Source: Paraburkholderia nodosa
Lineage (GTDB): Bacteria; Pseudomonadota; Gammaproteobacteria; Burkholderiales; Burkholderiaceae
Assembly: GCF_001718195.1 (NCBI RefSeq)
Contig: NZ_MCNV01000005.1
Coordinates: 186,001 to 250,000, forward strand
Direction: 5' to 3'
DNA: 64,000 bases
In this document: positions 1 through 7,265 of the stretch, piece after piece
Layout: each line of letters opens with the position of its first letter
How positions within the stretch are numbered: position 1 is the stretch's first letter
Position numbers and translations under genes: made by a program
The notes under the pieces: generated by a model
Seen by the model: only the letters and a program-made list of their open reading frames with translations
Databases searched by the model: none
What the model was told of the DNA's origin: nothing

Positions 1-59
1 TTGACGGCGCGAGTGACCTGCATTTTGGTATTCGATGTGTGGACGAGCATGACATTCAC
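1..59 (-). CDS. 5' end of an unidentified gene leaving the window
   Basis: Reading leftward, a GTG at 57-59 (or ATG at 48-50) is preceded by a good GAGGAG ribosome site 8 bases upstream, and the frame stays open to the window edge, giving VNVMLVHTSNTKMQVTRAV. This is too short to identify. The two operator-like palindromes at 112-134 and 169-191 lie just upstream, so the gene may belong to the same regulon as the ohr genes at 3.1-4.1 kb. The start call rests on the ribosome site and operator position alone. Confidence 0.4.
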   Translation of the reverse strand, partial: MNVMLVHTSNTKMQVTRAV

Positions 60-111
60 GACGAGATCTCCTCAGTGCATTGCCCAGTCATTCCGGGCCT
101 GGTTTATAGTT

Positions 112-134
112 CGCATGCGATGTACTCGCATGCG
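112..134. promoter_or_regulatory. 23-bp palindromic operator, ohr-type
   Basis: Perfect inverted repeat CGCATGCGA-N5-TCGCATGCG upstream of the leftward gene starting near 59. The same architecture recurs at 169-191, 3047-3069, 3565-3587 and 6317-6339. Binding by the OhrR-like MarR protein at 4581-5039 is an inference. Confidence 0.6.
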
Positions 135-168
135 CGTAAGAATGCGACAAAGACTAGTCAATGTCAAT

Positions 169-191
169 AGCATGCTATCTAATCGTATGCG
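169..191. promoter_or_regulatory. second ohr-type operator, imperfect
   Basis: AGCATGCTA-N5-TCGTATGCG fits the 9-5-9 architecture of the other sites with two mismatches in the left arm. It sits about 35 bases further upstream of the leftward gene than the 112-134 site, so two dimers could bind in tandem. Confidence 0.45.
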
Positions 192-384
192 ATCGGTATG
201 GAGAGGGGGAAGGCGTAGCCAATCTAGAAAGACGCTCGCGGACGGCCCCGTTTCACATGCCGGGTGAACTTATCAGCGGTTCAAATGGACTTGGACCGAG
301 CCACATAACCTTAGAGAACCTAAGCACGAGCGTCTGCAGAAGCAGCGACCGTGGCTAGTTGTCTTTCGCTCTGGCAATGCCCGC

Positions 385-1524
385 TCAGTGACGCGGTTCG
401 CATAGGGCAACTTCCACTGCATGATCGCGGCGACGGGTGCCTCGAGTATCAACGCCGAGCGATAAATCGGCCATTTGCAGCACCGGGTAGTCCGTGTAAC
501 CGGTTTCCCCTTCGGCGTAGTAAGAGGAAGGATTGGGCTGGTTTAGCGGCGCGTCGAGTTTGAAGCGCCGCGGCAGGTCAGGGTTAGCTATAAACAACTG
601 ACCCCACGCCACGGCATCCGCTTCACCTGCATCGAGCGTCTGCTGAGCCGATGCCCGTGTAAGCTTCTCGTTCGCTATGTACGGTCCGCCGAACGCGGCT
701 TTCAGTTTGGGACCAAGACGGTTCTCGCCGAGCGATTCCCGGGCGGCGATGAATGCGATCCTGCGCTTGCCGAGCTCGCGAGCGACATAGCCGAACGTAG
801 CCGCTGGGTCGGAATCGCCCATCGTACCCACGTCGCCGCGCGGCGCGAGGTGCATGCCAACACGATTAGCGCCCCATACGTCGATACACGCGTCGGTTAC
901 TTCGAGGAGGAGGCGGGCGCGATTTTCGATTGAGCCGCCATACGCGTCCGTACGATGGTTTGTGCTGTCCTGCAGGAACTGGTCGAGCAGATAGCCATTC
1001 GCACCGTGCATTTCGATGCCATCGAAACCCGCGGCCTTGGCATTCCTGGCACCCGTACGATAGGCATCGGCGATGCCTGGGATTTCGGCGAGGTCGAGCG
1101 CGCGCGGCGTCACGAAAGATCGCGGCGGACGCACGAGGCTCACGTTGCCTTGTGGTGCGATCGCGCTCGGCGCAACCGGCAGATCACTGTTCAGGAAGAT
1201 CGGATCCGACATGCGCCCGACATGCCAAAGTTGCAGAAAGATCCTGCCCCCAGCGGTGTGCACGGCTTCGGTAACGAGCTTCCAACCTGCAACCTGCTCC
1301 TGCGACCAGATGCCAGGCGTCGCGGCGTAGCCGACACCTTGCGGCGTGACCGACGTGGCTTCCGTGAGGATCAGTCCGGCAGACGCGCGCTCCGCATAAT
1401 ACTTGGCCATCAGCGCATTAGGCACGCGTTCATCACCTGCGCGTTTGCGGGTCAGCGGGGCCATGATGATCCGATTCGGCAACGTGAGGTCGCCAACCTG
1501 GAGAGGGTCAAAAAGAGTCGGCAT
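385..1524 (-). CDS. Old Yellow Enzyme family NADH:flavin oxidoreductase
   Basis: A 379-residue FMN-dependent ene-reductase of the NemA/OYE family, expected to reduce activated C=C bonds (enones, maleimides, nitro compounds) with NAD(P)H. The N-terminus LFDPLQVGDLTLPNRIIMAPLT is the classical OYE opening (split here only for recognition), HGANGYLLDQFLQ carries the substrate-binding segment, DAYGGSIENRARL follows, and GQLFIANPDLP closes the barrel. Length is normal for the family. The physiological substrate cannot be told. It is a single gene, with a short palindrome (1544-1558) just upstream of its start. Neighbouring SDR and Ohr genes suggest electrophile or peroxide detoxification. Confidence 0.9.
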   Translation of the reverse strand: MPTLFDPLQVGDLTLPNRIIMAPLTRKRAGDERVPNALMAKYYAERASAGLILTEATSVTPQGVGYAATPGIWSQEQVAGWKLVTEAVHTAGGRIFLQLWHVGRMSDPIFLNSDLPVAPSAIAPQGNVSLVRPPRSFVTPRALDLAEIPGIADAYRTGARNAKAAGFDGIEMHGANGYLLDQFLQDSTNHRTDAYGGSIENRARLLLEVTDACIDVWGANRVGMHLAPRGDVGTMGDSDPAATFGYVARELGKRRIAFIAARESLGENRLGPKLKAAFGGPYIANEKLTRASAQQTLDAGEADAVAWGQLFIANPDLPRRFKLDAPLNQPNPSSYYAEGETGYTDYPVLQMADLSLGVDTRGTRRRDHAVEVALCEPRH

Positions 1525-1543
1525 AACAGTTTGCTTATCCTGA

Positions 1544-1558
1544 CGGACCTAAGGTCCG
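1544..1558. promoter_or_regulatory. palindrome upstream of the OYE gene
   Basis: CGGACC-TAA-GGTCCG, extended by TGA/TCA-like flanks, lies 20-34 bases upstream of the OYE start. It has the look of a TetR- or NemR-type operator overlapping the promoter. No cognate regulator is encoded beside it. Confidence 0.45.
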
Positions 1559-1700
1559 CGTCATTGAAACCTGCGTGATGCACGAGCTGAACGAGGTCCA
1601 GCTTTCATGCCTGCATCTGTCCATGAATGGTGTTGGCACGCGTCGACGAAACCCAGACGTGGGGTTCCCGGGCGTCACGCTACGGGACCGGTTCGGGCGT

Positions 1701-2405
1701 TTAGCGTTGCGCCGCGTCTTTCAGGTAGATGCCCTCCGACAGCCCGGCCTTTACTTGCCGGGTTATAGCGTCGGTGGACACTTCCTCCGCGCCGGCTTCA
1801 ATGGCTTCGTACGCCTGGCGCACGACGTCGGCCGGGGTTGCTTTCGGGACTTCCAGTCCGCGCACCAGATCCGTATCGATAAAGCCGGCATGCAGGCCGA
1901 CAACCTGCGTGCGGTGTTCGCGCAGCGACTGGCGCAGGCCGTTCGTCAACGCCCACGCGGCCGACTTCGACACGCCGTAGGCAGACAGAATTGGCCGGTT
2001 CACCCAGCTCGCGACCGATAGCACGTTCAGGATTGCGCCACCACCGTTGGCGGCAAGGTTCCCTGCAAACGCTCGCGACGTCGCGAGCATGCCGACCACG
2101 TTGGTTTCGAAGTGATCGCGCAGCGCCTCGATTGCGCCGTCGTCCATGAGGCTGCCGAGGCGCGCGATACCCGCGTTGTTGATCAGCAGAGTGACATCCC
2201 GGGCTGCATCCGCGGCCGCGGCTACGGCTGCCGGATCGGTCACGTCGAGCTTCACGGGAATGACTCCCGGTAACGTCACGCTGCCTGGATCGCGCGCAGC
2301 TGCGTATACCTTCCACGCCCCTCTTTCTAGCGCCTGTTTTGCGAACTCGAGGCCAAGCCCGCGGTTCGCGCCCGTTACGAAAACGACAGCATCTTCGATC
2401 TTCAT
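1701..2405 (-). CDS. SDR family oxidoreductase
   Basis: A 234-residue short-chain dehydrogenase. The cofactor-binding TGANRGLGLEFA motif is at the N-terminus, NNAG follows near residue 78, and the catalytic YGVSKSA is near residue 145, so the active site looks complete. It has the compact classical SDR size. An ATG at 2409-2411 is also possible, but AAAGGA directly abuts it and has the right 6-base spacing for the ATG at 2403-2405, which I prefer. An HxlR-type palindrome lies about 210 bases upstream (2618-2630), inside a stretch that resembles the region upstream of the isochorismatase gene at 9482. Substrate unknown. Confidence 0.88.
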   Translation of the reverse strand: MKIEDAVVFVTGANRGLGLEFAKQALERGAWKVYAAARDPGSVTLPGVIPVKLDVTDPAAVAAAADAARDVTLLINNAGIARLGSLMDDGAIEALRDHFETNVVGMLATSRAFAGNLAANGGGAILNVLSVASWVNRPILSAYGVSKSAAWALTNGLRQSLREHRTQVVGLHAGFIDTDLVRGLEVPKATPADVVRQAYEAIEAGAEEVSTDAITRQVKAGLSEGIYLKDAAQR

Positions 2406-2617
2406 AGTCATTCCTTTCGCATGTTGACTCGCATACGCGTCGGCTCGCCGTGCGCGTGGGATCCGGTTGGAAACAAGGTTGCATTCGCTTGCTGAAACGT
2501 TGCGCCGTGCCTTCCCGCGCGGCAGCTAATCACGCCGCGCAGCCGGCGCCGGATTGCTTTCGTCGGACGATTCGTGACCTCTTACGCAACGGACACGACG
2601 ATGGCGAAGGATATAAC

Positions 2618-2630
2618 TATGAAAATCATA
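2618..2630. promoter_or_regulatory. HxlR-type palindrome upstream of the SDR gene
   Basis: TATGAAAATCATA, one base from the 13-mer TATGATAATCATA found at 7146-7158 and 9606-9618. Flanks (GGATATAACTATGA before, CGTCAAGTGC after) also match the 9.6 kb copy, so these upstream regions are related by descent. Confidence 0.6.
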
Positions 2631-2989
2631 TCGTCAAGTGCGGCGTGAGTTTACCGACGATCTCCTGTGGAGCCGGCAAGTGCGTGGCAATGGAGTTCGA
2701 CCCGCGGCGGCGCGTGCCGGATTGACGGGTCGACTATCCTGGCGTCCCCGTGGCTGCGTTTCCCGCAGCCGTAACTTGCTGCACGCCGTCACCTCCTGAT
2801 AGGGGCGCCACGAGCCAAGCGGGCGGGGCACGCTTGTCCCCGAAAGCACGCGCCCGCAATTCACATCATTCGCCGACGCCCAAGTCGGCCAGGCGGTGGC
2901 TTGTTTGCTTACACCGCGCGCGACCGGCTGCTGGGCAGGGGGCACCATGCTGGTCGACCGCCGGATCCATGGTCAAACTATCAAATTGA

Positions 2990-3012
2990 CGCATGCGATT
3001 AAATCTTTTGCG
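2990..3012. promoter_or_regulatory. degenerate ohr-type operator
   Basis: Left arm CGCATGCGA is perfect, but the right arm TCTTTTGCG is only partly conserved after a 5-base spacer. It lies 57 bases (centre to centre) upstream of the good site at 3047-3069, ahead of the first ohr gene. Confidence 0.35.
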
Positions 3013-3046
3013 ATTGACATTGCGCGCGTCCTTCTCCATTATTCGA

Positions 3047-3069
3047 CGCAAGCGATTACATCGCATGCG
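3047..3069. promoter_or_regulatory. ohr-type operator upstream of ohr gene 1
   Basis: CGCAAGCGA-N5-TCGCATGCG, one mismatch from a perfect 9-5-9 palindrome, 40 bases upstream of the first Ohr/OsmC start codon, where a repressor would block the promoter. Confidence 0.6.
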
Positions 3070-3108
3070 ATTTAATAGCTTACCCCCTTATTCACACAGG
3101 AACCCATC

Positions 3109-3555
3109 ATGACCAAGATCGATCAAGTCCTCTTCTCGGGCAACTCCAACGCCGCGGTCAACCACGACCCCGATGTCCAGCGTGGTGAGCACGGCGTACT
3201 CGACCTCAAGCTTTCGGCACTCAACAGTGAAGGCCGCGATTTCATTGCCACCGAGCTGCACCCACGAGCCGAGCAGCTGTTTTCTGGTGCGTGGTCGGCG
3301 TGTTACATCAGCGCATTCGAAATTGCTGCCTCGCTCAGGAAGGTCACCCTGCCGGCCGACTATTCCGTGGACATCCAGGTCCGTATCGGAACGGTCGGTA
3401 ACGGATTTTGCCTCGGCGCCGATTTCACCATCCGAGCGCCGGGTCTGGCAACGGAAGTTGTCGAGGCAATCGCGAAGCGCGCCCACGAAATCTGCCCGTA
3501 TTCGAAGGCCGTTCACGGCAACATCGAGGTCGGCCTGAACGTCGTCGCTGCGTAA
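3109..3555 (+). CDS. Ohr/OsmC family peroxidase, copy 1
   Basis: A 148-residue OsmC/Ohr-fold thiol peroxidase, a family that reduces organic hydroperoxides using two cysteines. Both expected cysteines are visible: Cys65 in FSGAWSACYISAF and Cys129 in the ICPYSKAVHGNIEV signature. Length fits Ohr (about 140). The first motif departs from the usual GYAACF, so substrate preference may differ. CAGGA lies before the ATG. It is followed 75 bases later by a close paralogue, with an operator of the same type before each, and by an OhrR-like regulator downstream, as in classical ohr-ohrR regions. Confidence 0.88.
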   Translation: MTKIDQVLFSGNSNAAVNHDPDVQRGEHGVLDLKLSALNSEGRDFIATELHPRAEQLFSGAWSACYISAFEIAASLRKVTLPADYSVDIQVRIGTVGNGFCLGADFTIRAPGLATEVVEAIAKRAHEICPYSKAVHGNIEVGLNVVAA

Positions 3556-3564
3556 CGAATAAAT

Positions 3565-3587
3565 CGCATACGACTACATCGCACAAG
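3565..3587. promoter_or_regulatory. ohr-type operator between the two ohr genes
   Basis: CGCATACGA-N5-TCGCACAAG: left arm close to consensus, right arm degenerate. It sits in the 75-base gap before the second Ohr/OsmC gene, suggesting that copy 2 has its own regulated promoter. Confidence 0.5.
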
Positions 3588-3630
3588 AGTTAAACAGTTT
3601 TTATTACCTTTATATATACAGGAATCCATC

Positions 3631-4077
3631 ATGGAAAAGATCGAAAAAGTCCTCGCTGCAGGCAACTCCCACGCCACGGTCAATCGTGACCCCGATGCCC
3701 AGCGCGGCGAGTATGGCGTCTATGACCTCAAGCTGACTGCCCCCGGCGTTGAGAACCTCGATTACATCGGCACTGAGCCACACCCGAGAGCCGAGCAGCT
3801 GTTTGCTGGCGCCTGGTCCGCCTGTTTCACCACCGTGTTCGGCATGGCGGCCCAACTGCAGAAGGTCACGCTGCCTCGCGACTATTCCGTGGACATCCGA
3901 GTGAACATCGGGCAAACCGGTGCAGCCTGGTTCCTCGGCGCAGAACTCAACATCCGCGTGCCGGGTGTGGAAAAGGCAGTCGTGGAGAAAATCGCGCACC
4001 TGGCCCATCAGATCTGCCCGTACTCGAAGTCCGTGCGCGGCAACATCGAGATCAACACGAACATCGTCGCGGCGTGA
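3631..4077 (+). CDS. Ohr/OsmC family peroxidase, copy 2
   Basis: A second 148-residue Ohr/OsmC protein, colinear with copy 1 from end to end without gaps. The two thiol positions are kept (Cys65 in FAGAWSACFTTVF, Cys129 in ICPYSKSVRGNIEI). The shared PRDYSVDIRVNIG and HPRAEQLF blocks show a tandem duplication that has since diverged. CAGGAA precedes the ATG. A decayed third copy, including the start of the next gene, is at 9845-10255. Role: presumably organic hydroperoxide reduction. Confidence 0.88.
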   Translation: MEKIEKVLAAGNSHATVNRDPDAQRGEYGVYDLKLTAPGVENLDYIGTEPHPRAEQLFAGAWSACFTTVFGMAAQLQKVTLPRDYSVDIRVNIGQTGAAWFLGAELNIRVPGVEKAVVEKIAHLAHQICPYSKSVRGNIEINTNIVAA

Positions 4078-4147
4078 TGCGCCTGGGCACGTGTCTCTCT
4101 TCGGAGGGCACGCGCCCTTTACTGAACATCTTTCAGGAGTTTCCATC

Positions 4148-4420
4148 ATGAAGACCAAGCTCATCGTTGCACTGCTCATCGCAGTTTCGGCATCCGTCGC
4201 CGCACCCGCGTTCGCCAGCGGCTACGGACCGGCACCTTTCTATAAGCCCACGGTTGGCGCACCCGCATCGCAGAGCGGTCAGAGTCTGCGAACTGTCGCC
4301 GCCGAACGCGAAGATGCAACCGGCCCGGAAAAGGCGTACGGCGGTGCAGTTTACGGAACGTCGGAAGCGGGGAGCAATCTTCGTGTGGCGCCGCGCGACA
4401 ACTCTTTCGCGCATCACTAA
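4148..4420 (+). CDS. small secreted protein, unknown function
   Basis: A 90-residue protein with a clear Sec signal peptide (MKTKLIVALLIAVSASVAAPAFA, cleavage likely after AFA, residue 23). The mature part is short, Gly/Pro/Ser-rich, with no cysteine and no recognised domain. CAGGAG lies 7 bases before the ATG. It follows ohr copy 2 by 70 bases and was duplicated with it, because the pseudogene block at 9.8-10.26 kb retains its first codons with a stop at codon 2. Probably periplasmic; function not inferable. Confidence 0.7.
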   Translation: MKTKLIVALLIAVSASVAAPAFASGYGPAPFYKPTVGAPASQSGQSLRTVAAEREDATGPEKAYGGAVYGTSEAGSNLRVAPRDNSFAHH

Positions 4421-4580
4421 GTCGTGCATCTTTCCGTCGCTGGGCCGTCGCGCATCTTCATTGCTCCTGCGCGCCGGCCACAGCATCAGGCGGTCGATGA
4501 TTTGTTATCGGAACTGAGAGCGCTCCGCTATGGTGAAGGAACTTGAGGATGACAACGAGCAAAAGACAAGGAGGACACAC

Positions 4581-5039
4581 GTGAAATCCAGCGATCAACT
4601 GGCACCGGAAAGCCTTCTGCTATCCGACTACCTGTGCTTCGCGGTCTACTCGGCAAACCTGGCTTTTGGCAAAGCATACAAGCGGATACTCGAGGAACTC
4701 GGACTTACCTACCCACAATACATCACGATCGTTGCGTTGTGGGAGGAGGACAACCAGACCGTCAGCAGTCTTGGAGCAAAGCTGTTTCTCGAATCCAACA
4801 CACTTACGCCAATGCTGAAGAAGCTAGAGGCGATGGGCTATCTGGAAAGACAGCGCGATCCTGGTGATGAGCGCCAGGTGCGGATCAGTCTCACGAAGAG
4901 CGGCCGGCGGCTGTGCGAAGAAGCGCTTAAGATGGACCCCGTCGAGACAGGCCTCGCGTCCGACGAGTTCGCCCATGTTCAGTCGGCGGTCGTGAAGTTG
5001 CGGAACAACCTTATCAAGTCGATCCAGAGCGGCGAGTAA
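4581..5039 (+). CDS. ohrR: OhrR-like MarR family transcriptional regulator
   Basis: A 152-residue winged-helix MarR protein. DYLCFAVYSAN near the N-terminus matches the OhrR segment that carries the peroxide-sensing cysteine (Cys19 here), followed by the recognition region SLGAKLFLESNTLTPMLKKLEAMGYLERQRDPGDERQ (quoted in part: SNTLTPMLKKLE, DERQVRISLT). I chose the GTG at 4581 because AAGGAGG sits 7 bases upstream; an ATG at 4530 in the same frame lacks a comparable site. It lies downstream of two Ohr genes and is the best candidate to bind the 9-5-9 palindromes in this region (inference). Symbol given by family resemblance. Confidence 0.85.
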   Translation: MKSSDQLAPESLLLSDYLCFAVYSANLAFGKAYKRILEELGLTYPQYITIVALWEEDNQTVSSLGAKLFLESNTLTPMLKKLEAMGYLERQRDPGDERQVRISLTKSGRRLCEEALKMDPVETGLASDEFAHVQSAVVKLRNNLIKSIQSGE

Positions 5040-5413
5040 GCGCTTACCGGCCGTATTGCAGCGGCGTCCTGTTGCAGACATTCAACGGACGCGTTGGCCC
5101 GGCATGCGGGACGATCTGATCAGGCGAGATACGTTGGGAGAAAGCATCCGAAGCTAGTCGATCTCTGCAAGATGCCGGTCGCGACAAACCGCGCGGGTGC
5201 GACGATGGGACGGGAAAAAACTGGGCGTCATGGCGCATTCGCCCCGCGCGTGTCGACTACGCCATCGGTCCTGGCGTCTGCAGACGTACTCCTCAGTCTA
5301 TGTTTGCGTTCCCCGAGATTCCCGGATGATAGGTATGGCGGGGTCACTCATGGCGTAGCGCAAGCCGCTCTACTACTTCATCACAACCACCTTGCGATCC
5401 CGCATCGCCCGGC
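5040..5413. other. intergenic stretch without a recognised gene
   Basis: About 370 bases between convergent genes. Open frames here are short and have no recognisable motifs. I see no tRNA and no clear terminator. Confidence 0.5.
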
Positions 5414-6115
5414 TCAGGCAGATGTCTGCACGAAAGTGCCGCCGGATCTGGAGGCCGATAACTCAGTGACGTTGCTGGCGAACGTTTGTAGAAAGGTCTG
5501 AAGCGATGCACGGTTGTCCGCGCCAGCTGAGCCAAACAAGGTGTTGAAATCCTGCTGCAACTTCGACACCGCGTTGTTCAATGACGTCGTCGAACCTGTC
5601 TCACTGTTCCCACTGGCTTCTCCGGTCTGGATGCTTCCCGCGCCAACGGCCCGTGCGAGCGATTCAAGCCCTTCCGCAAGGGGATTCGAGTAAGCCGCTG
5701 CAGATGCGCCGTTCCCCTGATTACCTGAGTTGCCCTGCGATGCCGGGGAGGTGGCGGTTCCGTATTGCAGACCTGGGGCTACCTGAAGGATCTGGCCGAT
5801 AAACTGCTCAAAAATGGCATCAATACCTGCTCCGGATAGCGACCCCGCATGCGACGTGGAGCTGATGCCATAGGCCCCTCCAGTTGCAGGCGTACCGGTT
5901 TGGCCGAATGGGAGAGTGAGTCCCAGTTGAGAAAACGCCTGAACGATCGCCTGGACCAGCCGATTCCCGGGCGACGGCGATGGCGTCTCCGTCTGCTTGT
6001 ACGCTTGCGAGAGCGACTCGTGCTGTACGTTGATCCCTGGTACCTGTCCCGAATCCAGCAATAGCAGAATACGGATGTCTTTGTAGTCCTTGCTGTTCAG
6101 TTGTTGTGCAATCAT
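5414..6115 (-). CDS. hypothetical Ser/Gly/Gln-rich protein
   Basis: A 233-residue protein that I do not recognise. The N-terminus (MIAQQLNSKDYKDIRILLLLDSG) is not a typical signal peptide. The middle is low-complexity Ser/Gly/Thr/Asn/Gln with two more hydrophobic patches (NRLVQAIVQAFSQLGLTLPF, IDAIFEQFIGQILQVA). There are no cysteines. The start is the ATG at 6113-6115 with AAAGGA about 8 bases upstream; an in-frame ATG at 6163 has no such site. A strong 16-bp-arm palindrome (6310-6346) lies about 195 bases upstream and shares the core of the ohr operators. Composition suggests a secreted or surface protein, but that is a guess. Confidence 0.6.
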   Translation of the reverse strand: MIAQQLNSKDYKDIRILLLLDSGQVPGINVQHESLSQAYKQTETPSPSPGNRLVQAIVQAFSQLGLTLPFGQTGTPATGGAYGISSTSHAGSLSGAGIDAIFEQFIGQILQVAPGLQYGTATSPASQGNSGNQGNGASAAAYSNPLAEGLESLARAVGAGSIQTGEASGNSETGSTTSLNNAVSKLQQDFNTLFGSAGADNRASLQTFLQTFASNVTELSASRSGGTFVQTSA

Positions 6116-6309
6116 CAATGGTTCCTTTTTCTCGTTATTAGATCTGTTGTGGAACAAGTTCAATGCTGCGGTTAGTCGTTGAGCGGAGTTCGTTCGTCAC
6201 GCAACTGCCACGAGCAGCGGAGCGCTGGAATGCGACGAGCAGTACGAAGACTGAGTCTATTTTCGTGACGAAGTCTCCTGAAAGCTGTTCTGTCGCGGTG
6301 AATTGATAT

Positions 6310-6346
6310 ATCGTATCGTATACGAATTAATCGTATACGATACGAT
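6310..6346. promoter_or_regulatory. long perfect palindrome with ohr-type operator core
   Basis: Two perfect 16-base arms (left ATCGTATCGTATACGA at 6310-6325, right at 6331-6346) separated by ATTAA. The central 23 bases (6317-6339) are CGTATACGA-N5-TCGTATACG, matching CGYATRCGA-N5-TCGYATRCG. It lies upstream of the leftward hypothetical gene at 5414-6115. Confidence 0.7.
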
Positions 6347-6614
6347 ACCAAAGAGAAATTTCAAAGCAAACAGCGGCGACAAGCTTATTTGGTTGACTTT
6401 CAGCGTCGCTTGAGAGGGCACCGCTGCGCTATCTGCTGTCACGGCTATCGCTTAATCTGCGCTCCTCTATTCGTGCAGTCGGCCTGATGCAGGAACAGCT
6501 GGCCAGAAAGCTGACCCGGTCTCTAGCCGCGGGTCCGACTTCTTTGACTAAGACATCCCGGATTTGCGGGCGATCGAGCGGGTGCAGTCAGGGCAGACTA
6601 GTCGTGCGTATGAA

Positions 6615-7121
6615 TCACGCAGACTTGGCGGTCTTCACTGCGTCCTGTCGCGCTGCGCGCTCCTGCGCGTAGGAAGGACTCAGTTCAGCCTTCAGATCTT
6701 CACGCCGCAGTGGTTCACCACAGGCCTGGCAGACTGTGCCAATCCCGGCATCGTGGCCGCAGCTAAGGTGCGTATAGTGGACCGCGACGTCCTCGTCCGG
6801 CGACTTGTGCCATGTTTCACCCCATTCGCGGAGCGCAAGGATGACCGGATAGAACGCTCGGCCCATCTCCGTGAGTTCATATTCGTAGCGAGGGGGCTTT
6901 TTCATGTAGCGCTTGCGCTCGATCATGCCATCTGCCTCGAGTCGTTTGAGGCGGGACGAGAGCATCTGCGGTGTTGCCTGCGACTGCGCCAACAGGCCGT
7001 CGAACTTTCGGTTGCCCATGAACAACTCACGCACGATCAAGACAGTCCAGCGGTCGCCGATGACATCCTGAGACCGCGCGACCGGGCACAGCGTATCGCT
7101 ATTTTTGGACAACGCAGCCAT
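6615..7121 (-). CDS. HxlR family transcriptional regulator
   Basis: A 168-residue winged-helix regulator. CPVARSQDVIGDRWTVLIVREL with FDGLLAQSQATPQMLSSRLKRLE (cited as signature segments around residues 12-60) is diagnostic of HxlR. The C-terminus adds a CxxC pair (HLSCGH ... VCQACGEPL) that may bind zinc, and the cysteine before PVAR is where quinone/electrophile-sensing HxlR proteins carry their redox thiol. The start ATG (7119-7121) is 12 residues before CPVAR, as usual in the family. The palindrome TATGATAATCATA 25-37 bases upstream suggests autoregulation, and the same box precedes the SDR and isochorismatase genes. Confidence 0.85.
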   Translation of the reverse strand: MAALSKNSDTLCPVARSQDVIGDRWTVLIVRELFMGNRKFDGLLAQSQATPQMLSSRLKRLEADGMIERKRYMKKPPRYEYELTEMGRAFYPVILALREWGETWHKSPDEDVAVHYTHLSCGHDAGIGTVCQACGEPLRREDLKAELSPSYAQERAARQDAVKTAKSA

Positions 7122-7145
7122 CCAAGACCTCGCAACAAGTGTTGG

Positions 7146-7158
7146 TATGATAATCATA
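7146..7158. promoter_or_regulatory. HxlR-type operator upstream of the HxlR gene
   Basis: TATGATAATCATA, an inverted repeat TATGAT/ATCATA around one central base, 25-37 bases before the regulator's start codon. Identical to the box at 9606-9618. Confidence 0.65.
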
Positions 7159-7265
7159 TCAATGATAGCACGGGTTCGCGTCGCATGCATGTGCGGTGAA
7201 CCCGTGACTTCGCAGCTTGCGCGAATTACGTGGTGCTGGCACGCTACTTTCATGCTGACCGCGGT

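Noticed and set aside
6257..6442. 61-codon minus-strand frame over the large palindrome
   Set aside because: It spans the operator region, is short and has no motif; coincidental.
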